Assembly (NCBI GenBank): GCA_903863885.1
Contig: CAIPEB010000373.1
Location: 1-36,610 of the forward strand
Direction: 5' to 3'
From: an uncultured Planctomycetaceae bacterium
GTDB lineage: Bacteria; Planctomycetota; Planctomycetia; Pirellulales; Pirellulaceae
Length of the DNA: 36,610 nucleotides
Below are positions 16,663 to 25,457 of the stretch, piece by piece. Under the pieces are notes generated by a model, which was not told where the DNA came from, did not search any database, and was given only the letters and a program-made list of their open reading frames with translations. Position numbers and translations under genes: made by a program. Every line of letters begins with the position of its first letter. Positions within the stretch are counted from its first letter, which is position 1.

Positions 16663-18897
16663 TCACCTCGGACTGGTGACTGCGACGGTGCTTCCGGTGC
16701 GGGGCGTGGCCGTCGGCTGATCGGGGCCGTGTCCTCGCACGCGGATGCCCGGTTCCCTTGTCATGCGCATCACGATGTACCACAGGACCAGGACGACCCC
16801 CAGGATTCCGAGCAGCGCCCAGAGTCCTTCGCGTTTCAGTCGCTGAGCGAGCAGTTTCACGGGCGCGATGGCGCCGTCGCGCCGCTGCTGGACCAGTACC
16901 GCCATTTCCTGCGGCCGGCCGTTGGCCTCGGGCAGGGCGACGCGTTCGACCGCCGCGATCCAGTCCCCTGCATATGCGCCGCCGCCCGCCGCCTGAGCCA
17001 GCGGATCCTTGTGGCTGTACCGCTTGTCGGCGCGGATAGCGGCCAGTTCCGAATCAACGACCCGGAATTTCTTGCCGGCCATCGGATCGCGCACGGATTG
17101 CCCTTCGCGGGCCAATTCATCGAAATGCGGGTGCTGCAGGATAACGCCCTTGTTGGCTCCGTCGCGTTCGTCAACCAGAACCGCGAAGCGATCCCCGGCG
17201 GAGTTGCTTCGGAAATACGAAAAATCACCCAGGTTCACCGAAAAAGCGAGAACGCCGACGACTTCGGAAGTGCCCGGCTTGAAGATCGGAGTGGCCACCG
17301 CCACTCGCCATTTCAGCGTGATGGTGCTGCGAAACGCGGCCGAAAGATGCGTCCTTCTCAGCGGCGGAATTCCGCCGGGCGGATTCTCCTGTGTGAAGCC
17401 CGGGATGTCCGACGGCAGACCGTTGTAATAGGTGCGGAATGCGTAATTCCAGCCAACCGAACTCTGGTCCTTCAGCGCGTCCGCGTAGGCCGAGGCCAGC
17501 ATCCGCCCCTTGGCGTCCAGAGCGAAAATGCTCGCGAACTTGGAGGCCGACGGATCATTGCGGAGTTTGGACACATGGTTGGCCAGTCGCCGTTCGAGAA
17601 ACAGGTTCAGTTCGTTGCGGCGGGGATCGCCGAGAAACTGGCCTCGCCACTTGCGGACATCGTCGATCGGGATGTTCTTGTCGGTCAGCTGGCTGTTCAA
17701 TTGCTGCACGAGACGGGAATCGGCCACTGCCGTGAACTTGTCGTAGAGTTCGGCGGATTCGGCCTCGGACTGGATCAGGTAGAAATACCGCTCGATCTCC
17801 CCCTCGATCGATCTGGCCGCGAACTTGGCGGCGAATTCGTTGGCCTCTCGGGCGCGCAGGGTGATGAAGTCTTCCGAGTCGCGGACCGCCCGCTGATAGC
17901 CTCGCGTGCCGAACAGGGCCACGATCAGCAGCAGCAGCACCGGACCCACGAATCCCAGCAGCACCAAGGGCCTTCGCAACCGAGATGACTCGCGGGACTG
18001 CAGCGCGTCGAGCACCGACTGGACATTCGCGAATCGCTTGGCCGGATTAGTTGCCAGGCATCGTTCGATAATCTCCGCAAGTGCTCGATCCACTCCCGGC
18101 ACCCGCCGGTGCGCGGTCAGCGGCGGCGCCGTGCGAATCGAATGCTGGTATCGCGACAGACGCTCGGCCAGATCCTGCGACGATTCGATGCCCTGCGTCG
18201 CTTCGTCCGTGCGGAACGGAGGTTCGCCCACGAGCATCCGGTAGAAGATCGCGCCGAGCGCGTAGACATCCCACCGGGCATCGGGCAACGCGTTGAGGTC
18301 CGCCTGTTCGGGCGCCATGTAGAAGAGCGTGCCCAGCGCGGGGGTCTGCTCGTGCGACAGACGCGACTGGCCGAAATCCGCCAGACGCGGTTTGTGATCT
18401 TCGTCGAGGAGGATGTTGGCCGGCTTCAAATCGCAGTGCAGGATGCCTTTGCCGTGGGCGTGCAGCAGTCCGACCGCCATCTCGCAGAAAAGGTCCAGCG
18501 CTCGGGCCATCGGCAACGCCCCCTGCCGCTGCAGCAGATCCTCCAGCGAACCGTTCTCGATGTAGTCCATCACGTAGAACGGGGGGTCCGCGTCCCAGCC
18601 GACATCCAGCAATTGGACGATGTACCGATCAGCCGATAGGAAGACCAGCTTTTCGACTTCCCGCGAAAGCGTGGACCAGTCGAATCGCGAATGGTGGGTG
18701 TAGAACTTGATCGCCACTCGCCGGTTCGTATTGCGGTCAACGCCAATCCAGACTTCGCCGTACGCACCCGATCCGAGCAGCCGCTGAATCGTGTAGCCCG
18801 GGATCTCGGCGGGCGGCCGAGACCTCTGAAGGCTCAGATCGCGCGCACGATCCTGCTGATCGCCGGACTGGGATTGTGTCTGATCGGAAGTGGACAT
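16663..18897 (-). CDS. Receptor-type Ser/Thr protein kinase with extracytoplasmic sensor
   Basis: A 744-residue Hanks-type kinase. The cytoplasmic N-terminal domain (~33-300) has the Gly loop GSGAYG (42-47), Lys64, the catalytic loop HCDLKPAN (Asp156), DFG (174-176) and APE (195-197), so it should be active. A membrane helix (~310-329) leads to a ~360-residue extracytoplasmic region (~330-690), with a second helix at ~692-709 and a short Pro/Thr-rich cytoplasmic tail. The segment ATPIFKPGTSEVVGVLAFSV is typical of double CACHE sensor domains, which bind small ligands, although the ligand is unknown. The HRD triad is HCD here, so the Arg is missing: activation by activation-loop phosphorylation may not be needed. 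It ends in TGA with an open frame beyond (see findings). Confidence 0.92.
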   Translation of the reverse strand: MSTSDQTQSQSGDQQDRARDLSLQRSRPPAEIPGYTIQRLLGSGAYGEVWIGVDRNTNRRVAIKFYTHHSRFDWSTLSREVEKLVFLSADRYIVQLLDVGWDADPPFYVMDYIENGSLEDLLQRQGALPMARALDLFCEMAVGLLHAHGKGILHCDLKPANILLDEDHKPRLADFGQSRLSHEQTPALGTLFYMAPEQADLNALPDARWDVYALGAIFYRMLVGEPPFRTDEATQGIESSQDLAERLSRYQHSIRTAPPLTAHRRVPGVDRALAEIIERCLATNPAKRFANVQSVLDALQSRESSRLRRPLVLLGFVGPVLLLLIVALFGTRGYQRAVRDSEDFITLRAREANEFAAKFAARSIEGEIERYFYLIQSEAESAELYDKFTAVADSRLVQQLNSQLTDKNIPIDDVRKWRGQFLGDPRRNELNLFLERRLANHVSKLRNDPSASKFASIFALDAKGRMLASAYADALKDQSSVGWNYAFRTYYNGLPSDIPGFTQENPPGGIPPLRRTHLSAAFRSTITLKWRVAVATPIFKPGTSEVVGVLAFSVNLGDFSYFRSNSAGDRFAVLVDERDGANKGVILQHPHFDELAREGQSVRDPMAGKKFRVVDSELAAIRADKRYSHKDPLAQAAGGGAYAGDWIAAVERVALPEANGRPQEMAVLVQQRRDGAIAPVKLLAQRLKREGLWALLGILGVVLVLWYIVMRMTREPGIRVRGHGPDQPTATPRTGSTVAVTSPR

Positions 18898-19143
18898 GCC
18901 GGTATGTTATCACATTCTTCTTTTGCACCTTCAACACTCAATTCGTCGGGAATTGCCAGTGGCAAGGAGGCACGCCAGACAGGGCGGGTGTGAAGGAGTC
19001 TGGAGTCTGGAGGAAGACAAATGCCTTTCTGACTGGCGATCCGCCGGTAGGTTTCAAATCCGACATCGATTCGCAAGTCACACGGGTGAACTGGCCTCAG
19101 GTGTTGTCACAATTCGTGCAAACGACGGGGCAATACTCCCGTC

Positions 19144-19323
19144 TTGGGTGGCACGGGTGGCTGGTCCACCCGTGTTCGAACCTGCCGCGTTTCCTTCCAT
19201 ACACCATTCGCATCGCACACATCTTGCGGATAATGCCCCAATGCGTGAGTTCGCAAATTCGATACGTTATCGCTAACCGTTCGTCAGCGACATACGGGCG
19301 GACAAGCCACCCCTGCCACCCAA
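19144..19323. repeat. Inverted repeat pair, 30-base arms (REP/MITE-like)
   Basis: Arms at 19144-19173 and 19294-19323 match in inverted orientation at 27 of 30 positions, with about 120 bases between them. Each arm begins TTGGGTGGCA. The left arm also contains its own perfect 8-bp hairpin, ACGGGTGG/CCACCCGT around CTGGT (19153-19173). No flanking target duplication is evident. It could be a bacterial interspersed repeat pair or a short non-autonomous element. Confidence 0.7.
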
Positions 19324-19338
19324 TAGTGGCCACCTTCT

Positions 19339-19366
19339 TACCGGCTACCGACTACCGGCTACCGGC
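19339..19366. repeat. Tandem 14-base repeat
   Basis: Two adjacent copies of TACCGGCTACCGAC (second copy with one change, at its penultimate base) lie just after the inverted repeat. It looks like a minisatellite-type intergenic repeat; no function is indicated. Confidence 0.6.
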
Positions 19367-19594
19367 ATCGCTGTTGGGGGTGCTGCACCGTTGCGGCTTC
19401 TCCTTTCCCAGGGGGAACGGGGTGCAAACAGCGCCAGCACGGACAGCGAAGGCACGAATGATCGCGCAAGCCTGGGAAGTTCTGACATTGACCCCGAATG
19501 GGCTTCTTCTAGAATGCGGCGAAATTCATTGCCCCCAGGGACCACTCTGTCGCCGCATTGCCGCCTGAAACCGCACGAACGCTTGAAAACACCT

Positions 19595-21253
19595 ATGGCT
19601 GAACCGAAAACGAATGCCGAACGTCAACCCGAAGATGCTTCTTCCAGCCAGTTGGAGGCTGTTCGTCGGGATAAATTGCGTCGCCTGCGGGAGATGGGCG
19701 TTGACCCCTGGGGTGGCCGATTCGACGATCGACTGCTGATCGGTGCCATCACGGCGCGGGCTGGTGAGGTCAAATTCCAGCAGGAAGACGGTTCTCAAGT
19801 CGAGGTCCCGCCCCTGGTCAAGCACGAGGGCCTCGATCCGAAAACAGGGCGGGCGACCACACAGTGGATGGTTGAGGAAGCGGCCGGCGAGGCTCCCGTG
19901 GCGTTCCGTGATTGGGTGACCAAGCTCGGAGCCGGCGAGTTTCACGGACCGAAAGTACGTGCCGCGGGGCGCGTGGTGCTTCAGCGCGACAAGGGCAAGC
20001 TGCTGTTTCTCGATATTCAGGACTGGTCGGGCAGGATCCAGCTGTTTGTGGGACGCGACCAAGTGGGGCCGGAAAACTGGGAGCTGATTCGCTGCATTGA
20101 CCTTGGCGACATCGTCGGGGTTGACGGCGAATTGCGGCGAACCCGGCTGGGCGAACTGTCGATTTTCGCGGATCGCCTGCACATTCTTACAAAGTCCATG
20201 GTGCCGCCGCCGGAGAAGCACCACGGTCTGACCGACCCCGAACTGCGGCAGCGGATGCGGTATCTGGATCTGACCTACGGCGAGGGAGTTCTTGAGCGAT
20301 TCCGCAATCGCACGAAGATCGTCGAATCAATTCGCGGGACGCTGTCTCGTGCCGGATTCTGCGAGGTCGAGGGGCCGACGCTGCACTCGATTGCCGGTGG
20401 CGCGGCGGCTCGCCCGTTCATCACGCACCACAACACGCTGGACATGCAGTTGTTCCTGCGCATAGCGCTGGAGCTGCATTTGAAGCGACTGCTGGTTGGC
20501 GGAATGGAACGCGTTTACGAATTGGGCCGGGTTTATCGCAACGAAGGGATCAGCCCCCGCCACAACCCCGAGTTCACGATGCTCGAGGCCTATCAGGCGT
20601 TCGGCGATTACCGCACGATGATGGACTTGACCGAGCGTCTGATCGTCGAAGCGATCGAGGCGACGGGAGGCAAGAGCCGCGTGACGTGGGGCGATGCGGT
20701 GATCGACTTTACTCCGCCCTTCGCACGCAGGACCTACGACGAGTTGATTGCCGAGCACGCGGGAGTGGATCCGCGCGACGCGGTGGCGGTGGCCGCCGAG
20801 GCGAGCCGCCTGGGTTTTGTTCCGGCCGGCAAGCACCCCGACGTCGTGAAGAATTTTGTCTTCGAGCAGCGAGTGGAAGAGCGGCTGCAGGGCCCGGTCT
20901 TCGTGATCGACTATCCGGCCAGCATCTGTCCGCTCACGAAGCGCAAGCGGGAAAATCCGGAAATCGCGGAACGATTCGAGTTGTACATTCGCGGTATGGA
21001 AATCGCGAATGCCTACACGGAACTGAACGATCCCGATCTCCAGGAAGAACTGTTCAAGACTCAGCTGGCTGGACTGCCGGAAGAAGACTCGATGGCACGC
21101 ATGGACACGGACTTCGTCCGTGCGCTGCGGCACGGCATGCCGCCGGCCGGCGGACTGGGAGTCGGCATTGATCGGCTCGTGATGCTGCTGACCGGAGCAC
21201 CATCGATCCGTGACGTGATCCTGTTCCCGCTGCTGAGGACGGAAATCGCGTAA
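19595..21253 (+). CDS. lysS: Lysyl-tRNA synthetase, class II
   Basis: A 552-residue class II LysRS that charges tRNA-Lys. The anticodon-binding OB fold includes VRAAGRVVLQRDKGKLLFLD and LSIFADRLHILTKSM. Motif 2 is VYELGRVYRNEGISPRHNPE, TMLEAYQAFGDY follows, and motif 3 is GLGVGIDRLVMLLTGAPSIR. It is about 50 residues longer than common LysRS; the excess lies before the OB fold, around residues 45-105, in an acidic segment. The ATG at 19595 gives MAEPKTNAERQPE and is the best start, although the frame is open upstream. The stop is followed after 51 bases by the permease gene. Identification is certain from the catalytic motifs. Confidence 0.96.
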   Translation: MAEPKTNAERQPEDASSSQLEAVRRDKLRRLREMGVDPWGGRFDDRLLIGAITARAGEVKFQQEDGSQVEVPPLVKHEGLDPKTGRATTQWMVEEAAGEAPVAFRDWVTKLGAGEFHGPKVRAAGRVVLQRDKGKLLFLDIQDWSGRIQLFVGRDQVGPENWELIRCIDLGDIVGVDGELRRTRLGELSIFADRLHILTKSMVPPPEKHHGLTDPELRQRMRYLDLTYGEGVLERFRNRTKIVESIRGTLSRAGFCEVEGPTLHSIAGGAAARPFITHHNTLDMQLFLRIALELHLKRLLVGGMERVYELGRVYRNEGISPRHNPEFTMLEAYQAFGDYRTMMDLTERLIVEAIEATGGKSRVTWGDAVIDFTPPFARRTYDELIAEHAGVDPRDAVAVAAEASRLGFVPAGKHPDVVKNFVFEQRVEERLQGPVFVIDYPASICPLTKRKRENPEIAERFELYIRGMEIANAYTELNDPDLQEELFKTQLAGLPEEDSMARMDTDFVRALRHGMPPAGGLGVGIDRLVMLLTGAPSIRDVILFPLLRTEIA

Positions 21254-21304
21254 AGCAATCGCCGGGGATTCGGCGAACGGTTTTGATTAGCCAAAGGATT
21301 GGCG

Positions 21305-22843
21305 ATGTACAAACTGCTTCTCTCGTGGCGATATCTCCGCACTCGCTATATCGCCTTGGCGTCGATCATCAGCGTCACGCTGGGAGTGGCCACGCTCGTG
21401 GTGGTCAACAGCGTGATGTCCGGCTTTTCCCGCGAGATGCACCAGCGTCTGCACGGGATTCTCTCGGACGTCGTGTTCGAGAGCCACGATCTGGACGGCT
21501 TTCCGGATCCCCAGTGGCACATGGACCAGATCCGCAAGGTGCTGGGTGACAAACTCGCGGGAATGACGCCCGTGGTCCACGTGCCCGCTCTGCTGCGGAT
21601 GAAGGTGCACGGCCAGTACCACACGCGGCAGATCAACCTGATCGCAATTGATCGCGCGACCTACGCACAGGTCAGCGATTTCGGCCAGTATCTCCTGCAT
21701 CCGAAAAACCGCGAGCGGCTGGACTTTCTGCTGCGCGAGGACGGTTATGCCCCGGGGCGCAAGGACTTTCCGCCGTCGGGCTGGCGTCATCGACGCGTCG
21801 CGGCGGGACTTGAGCGATCGCTGGAAATGGAACGGGCGGCGATCGCCGCGGCTCAGGCGCAGTCGGCCGGTGCCGCGTCTCAGGCCAGCCCATCTCCTGC
21901 GATGGCCCCGGACCCCTACATGTCGGTCGCGCCCGTCCAGCCTGAATCCGTGTTCGATCCGATGAAGGAGCAGCACCCGGGCATCATTCTGGGCATCGCG
22001 GTCTGCAGCGTTCGGGCCCGCGACCAGCAAGGCGAGGTGCGGGACTACTACCTCGGCCGGCCGGGCGACGACGTGGAGGTGATCTTTCCGAACGTGGGCA
22101 ACGTGCCCAAGCCGGTGAATTCGTTCTTCACGATCGTCGATCTGTACGAAAGCAAGATGAGCGAATACGACTCAAGCTTTGCCTTCGTGCCGCTGGAAAA
22201 ACTCCAGGATCTGCGGGGCATGATCGAGCCGCTGACGGGAGTGGCCAGTGTCACTTCGATTCAGATCAAGTTGAAGCCGGGCACCGATCTGAAGGCGGTC
22301 CGCGATTCGCTTCGCGCTCAGTTTCCGCCGGAGAAGTTCCCGTACCGGATCGAAACGTGGCGAGATCTGCAGGGGCCGCTGTTGGCGGCCGTGCAGCTTG
22401 AAACAACGATCCTGAACATCCTGCTGTTCCTGATCATCGCCGTGGCCGGGTTCGGAATTCTGGCGACGTTCTTCATGATCGTCGTGGAAAAGACCCGGGA
22501 CATCGGGGTACTCAAGTCGCTCGGCGCTCCCAGCCGCGGTGTAATGAGCATCTTCCTCGGATATGGAATCTCCCTCGGCGCCGTCGGCTCCGGAGTGGGC
22601 ATGGTGCTCGGATTGCTGTTCGTGATCTACATCAATCAGATCGCCGACCTGGTCGAGTGGGTGACCGGGCACGAGGTCTTCGATCCCACGGTCTATTACT
22701 TCCAGGAAATCCCGACCAGCATCGACGGGTTGACCGTCGTCTCCGTGGTGGCGGGCGCGATAGTGATCGCCGTGCTGGCCAGCGTGCTTCCCGCCATCCG
22801 GGCGGCGCGGCTGCACCCGGTGGAAGCTCTTCGCTACGAATGA
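21305..22843 (+). CDS. ABC transporter permease, LolC/LolE-MacB type
   Basis: A 512-residue FtsX-family permease with one N-terminal membrane helix (~16-38, ALASIISVTLGVATLVVVNS), a large periplasmic domain, and three C-terminal helices ending in HPVEALRYE, a signature end of LolC/E/MacB permeases. With the ATPase encoded next to it, it would extract lipoproteins or another lipid-linked cargo from the inner membrane. Only one permease is present, so a homodimer, as in LolF systems, is likely. The periplasmic domain carries an Ala/Gln/Pro-rich insert at ~175-220 that looks disordered. The ATG (21305) is preceded by AAAGGA; a TTG six bases upstream is the less likely alternative. The cargo is inferred, not shown. 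Confidence 0.88.
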   Translation: MYKLLLSWRYLRTRYIALASIISVTLGVATLVVVNSVMSGFSREMHQRLHGILSDVVFESHDLDGFPDPQWHMDQIRKVLGDKLAGMTPVVHVPALLRMKVHGQYHTRQINLIAIDRATYAQVSDFGQYLLHPKNRERLDFLLREDGYAPGRKDFPPSGWRHRRVAAGLERSLEMERAAIAAAQAQSAGAASQASPSPAMAPDPYMSVAPVQPESVFDPMKEQHPGIILGIAVCSVRARDQQGEVRDYYLGRPGDDVEVIFPNVGNVPKPVNSFFTIVDLYESKMSEYDSSFAFVPLEKLQDLRGMIEPLTGVASVTSIQIKLKPGTDLKAVRDSLRAQFPPEKFPYRIETWRDLQGPLLAAVQLETTILNILLFLIIAVAGFGILATFFMIVVEKTRDIGVLKSLGAPSRGVMSIFLGYGISLGAVGSGVGMVLGLLFVIYINQIADLVEWVTGHEVFDPTVYYFQEIPTSIDGLTVVSVVAGAIVIAVLASVLPAIRAARLHPVEALRYE

Positions 22844-22870
22844 CGCACTGCTAACAGAGGCGAAAAGCCG

Positions 22871-23668
22871 ATGAATCAGCTGTTGAATCTCGTGTCGGAC
22901 CGTTCGGCTCATGTGCACCGCGCGGCGCACCCGCACGCGGACTTTGGTCCTGCGATTGAGGAACCGGCTCCGTGCGTGCCGCTGCTGAGCGCCAGCGGAG
23001 TCGTCAAGAGTTACCGCAAGGGCCGGCACGAGGTGCCCGTGCTTTCGGGAGTCGACTTCTCCATCGCGGCCGGCGAGTTCACGGCCATCGTGGGGCAGAG
23101 CGGTTCGGGCAAGAGCACTCTGCTGCACCTGCTCGGCACGCTCGACGCGCCGGACAGCGGCGAGATACATTTCGAGGGCAAACGCATCGACAACGTGCCG
23201 ACCTCGACTCGCGACAAGCTCCGCAACGAGCAGTTCGGGATGATCTTCCAGTTCTACCATCTGCTGCCGGAACTCTCGGCTCTGGAGAACGTTCTCGTTC
23301 CGCGGATGATTGCCGAGGGCGTCGTCCGCTACTGGTACAATCGGCGCCGGCACCTGCAACAGGCCGCGCAGTTGCTCGAGATGGTCGGGCTGGGGCATCG
23401 GCTCCGCCACAAGCCCCGCGAGCTGTCAGGCGGCGAAATGCAGCGTGCCGCGATCGCCCGCGCGCTCATCTCGCGCCCTCGAGTTCTGCTGGCCGACGAA
23501 CCCACCGGAAATCTCGATCGAAAGACGGGCGACGAGATCATGCGCATCCTGCGCAGCTTGAACGCCGACCAGAACCTCACTATAGTCATGGTGACCCATG
23601 ACCCGGCGATCGCGGCGCAGGCCGATCGCACCGTCCGCCTGGTCGAGGGACGCGTCGAAGCAGCCTGA
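22871..23668 (+). CDS. ABC transporter ATP-binding protein, LolD type
   Basis: A 265-residue ATPase partner of the upstream permease. The Walker A motif is GQSGSGKST (75-83), the Q-loop lies in MIFQFYHLLPE, the signature is LSGGEMQR (185-192), Walker B is VLLADEP (205-211), and the switch His is in THD. The Phe-Gln-Phe-Tyr-His-Leu-Leu-Pro-Glu stretch is characteristic of LolD/MacB/FtsE ATPases. The first ~38 residues precede the ABC domain and are His/Ala-rich without known function. It starts 27 bases after the permease stop, preceded by a GAGGCGAAAAGCCG leader, so the pair is surely one operon. Substrate: lipoproteins by analogy, with macrolide-like or other lipophilic cargo as the alternative. 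Confidence 0.9.
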   Translation: MNQLLNLVSDRSAHVHRAAHPHADFGPAIEEPAPCVPLLSASGVVKSYRKGRHEVPVLSGVDFSIAAGEFTAIVGQSGSGKSTLLHLLGTLDAPDSGEIHFEGKRIDNVPTSTRDKLRNEQFGMIFQFYHLLPELSALENVLVPRMIAEGVVRYWYNRRRHLQQAAQLLEMVGLGHRLRHKPRELSGGEMQRAAIARALISRPRVLLADEPTGNLDRKTGDEIMRILRSLNADQNLTIVMVTHDPAIAAQADRTVRLVEGRVEAA

Positions 23669-23810
23669 TCCGGCTGCCGCAGGGGGGGCCGCGCGTTTTC
23701 GCGGCAGTGCCGCGCTTTGCCGACGGTTCGGTACGCGGTGTTCCAGCGGTCCGGCGCGTTCGGATTCGTCAACCGGGACCGATTTCACTCTTGCCAACGT
23801 GGGCCACGCC

Positions 23811-24668
23811 ATGTCCCTGAAGATCTACATCAACGGGCACCTGTTCGAAAAAGAAGAAGCGAAGATCAGCGTGTACGACCACGGCTTGCTTTACGGCGAC
23901 GGCGTGTTCGAGGGCATGCGGATTTACAACGGCAAGGTCTTTCGACTCGAGCAGCACCTGGAACGGCTCTGGAATTCGGCGAAAGCCATCCGACTCGAGG
24001 TTCCCCTGTCACCCGAAGAGTTGGCCAGGGACGTGGTGACGACGGTTCGCGCCAACGGCATCGACAACGGCTACATCCGGCTCGTCGTGACTCGCGGCGT
24101 CGGCACGCTGGGACTGGATCCCAACAAATGCGCGAATCCGCAGATCATCATCATCGCCGACCATATCGAACTGTATCCGCAGTCCTTCTACGACAAAGGG
24201 CTGGAAATCGTTACGGTCAGCACCATCCGTAATCATCCGGCGGCCCTTAGCCCGCGGATCAAGTCGCTGAACTATCTGAACAACATCCTCGGCAAGATCG
24301 AGGGACAGCAGGCCGGTTGCGTCGAAGCGCTGATGCTGAATCACCAGGGGCAGGTGGCCGAGTGCACCGGCGACAACATCTTCCTCGTCTCCAAGCGGCA
24401 GCTGCTCACGCCGCCGATCGACGCGGGGATTCTCGAAGGCATCACCCGCGAGGCCGTGATTGAACTGGCCCGCGAGGCAGGACTGGTCGTGCGCGAGGTT
24501 TCGCTGACGAAACACGATGTCTACATCGCCGACGAGTGCTTCCTCACGGGCAGCGCGGCGGAAATCGTGCCGGTTGTGAAAGTGGACAGCCGCATTATCG
24601 GAGACGGCAAACCCGGCCCGATCACGCGAGATCTCGAAAAGCGGTTCCACGAACTGACGCGGCGATAG
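23811..24668 (+). CDS. ilvE: Branched-chain amino acid aminotransferase (class IV)
   Basis: A 285-residue fold-type IV PLP enzyme that should interconvert branched-chain amino acids and their 2-oxo acids. YDHGLLYGDGVFEGMRIYNG is the typical N-terminal block; the PLP Lys is Lys151 in RIKSLNYLNN; GQVAECTGDNIFLV and TGSAAEIVPV complete the active site. The length matches the short bacterial IlvE group. D-amino-acid transaminase and aminodeoxychorismate lyase share the fold, but the overall pattern fits IlvE best. The ATG at 23811 gives the conserved start; the upstream open frame is not family-like. The ribosome-binding site is weak. The methyltransferase gene begins 3 bases after its stop. Confidence 0.9.
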   Translation: MSLKIYINGHLFEKEEAKISVYDHGLLYGDGVFEGMRIYNGKVFRLEQHLERLWNSAKAIRLEVPLSPEELARDVVTTVRANGIDNGYIRLVVTRGVGTLGLDPNKCANPQIIIIADHIELYPQSFYDKGLEIVTVSTIRNHPAALSPRIKSLNYLNNILGKIEGQQAGCVEALMLNHQGQVAECTGDNIFLVSKRQLLTPPIDAGILEGITREAVIELAREAGLVVREVSLTKHDVYIADECFLTGSAAEIVPVVKVDSRIIGDGKPGPITRDLEKRFHELTRR

Positions 24669-24671
24669 ACC

Positions 24672-25457
24672 ATGAACTTGATCCGCGCTCATTGCTCGCC
24701 GGACCCGGCAATTCAACTGGCCGTTGCGGCGATGTTCCTGGGTGTGTCGTCGCTCGTTCCACTGAGCGCCCTGTCACAGACCCCGGCGCAAACGGCCGGA
24801 AAGACTCAGGCCGCCGGACAGGCTCAGACGTCCGCGCAGCCTCAGGCTCCCGTCAGCCCGCCGACCTATATGGGCAGGACCATTGCCCAGACGATGCACT
24901 ACACCGGGGCCGAGTGGCTTATTCGCGAAAACCGAGAAAGCGAGGAACGCTCGTCGCAGATGCTGGCCCAGCTGAACGTGAAGCCCCGCATGACCGTCTG
25001 TGACATGGGCTGCGGCAACGGATTCCACTCGATCAAGCTCGCGCGGCTCGTCGGGGCCGCAGGATCCGTGCTCGGCGTGGATGTGCAGCCGGAAATGCTG
25101 CGGCTGCTCGATCTGCGTGCCAAGCAGGCGGGTGTCGAAAACATCAAGCTGATCCTGGGCACGGTCGACAATCCGGGCCTTCCGGACGGAAAAGTCGACC
25201 TGATTCTGTGCGTGGATGTGTACCACGAGTTCTCCGATCCCGAATCCATGTTGCGCGAGATGCGCGAGGCGCTCGTTCCCAAAGGCCAGCTGGTGCTTGT
25301 CGAGTTCCGAGCGGAAGATCCGAACGTCCCGATTCAGCCGCTTCACAAAATGAGCAAGGCTCAGATCAGGAAGGAACTCGGTGCCAACGGATTCCGTTGC
25401 GAACGCGAGTTCGACGGCCTGCCCTGGCAACACATGATGTTTTTCACCCGTGAGTGA
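24672..25457 (+). CDS. SAM-dependent methyltransferase with apparent signal peptide
   Basis: A 261-residue class I methyltransferase. The SAM-binding motif I is VCDMGCGNGF (110-119), the acidic residue of motif II is in VLGVDVQPEML, and LILCVDVYHEFSDPESMLRE and LVLVEFRAEDP follow. Ahead of the domain is a hydrophobic segment (~15-35, AVAAMFLGVSSLVPLSALSQ) that reads as a signal peptide or anchor, then a Gln/Ala/Thr-rich linker (~37-62). A periplasmic SAM enzyme would be odd, because SAM is cytoplasmic; the segment may be an uncleaved anchor with the domain inside. It starts 3 bases after ilvE and overlaps the next gene by 8 bases. Substrate unknown. Confidence 0.85.
   Translation: MNLIRAHCSPDPAIQLAVAAMFLGVSSLVPLSALSQTPAQTAGKTQAAGQAQTSAQPQAPVSPPTYMGRTIAQTMHYTGAEWLIRENRESEERSSQMLAQLNVKPRMTVCDMGCGNGFHSIKLARLVGAAGSVLGVDVQPEMLRLLDLRAKQAGVENIKLILGTVDNPGLPDGKVDLILCVDVYHEFSDPESMLREMREALVPKGQLVLVEFRAEDPNVPIQPLHKMSKAQIRKELGANGFRCEREFDGLPWQHMMFFTRE

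Larger units (their letters stand above)
18898..19594. other. Long divergent intergenic region between kinase and lysS
   Basis: About 700 bases with no credible gene. It contains GGAGTCTGGAGTCTGGAGG at 18995-19013, a 30-base inverted-repeat pair at 19144-19173 and 19294-19323, and a tandem 14-base repeat at 19339-19366. The remainder is featureless. It must carry the promoters of the kinase (minus) and lysS (plus). The lysS frame is open back to 19391, but the upstream codons do not read as part of a lysyl-tRNA synthetase. Confidence 0.5.

Noticed and set aside
16204-17988. 594-codon plus-strand open frame opposite the receptor kinase
   Set aside because: Mirror frame of the kinase; the kinase motifs on the minus strand settle the strand.
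18898-19594. N-terminal extension of LysRS from the open frame starting at 19391
   Set aside because: The 68 extra residues are not LysRS-like, and the ATG at 19595 gives a normal start.
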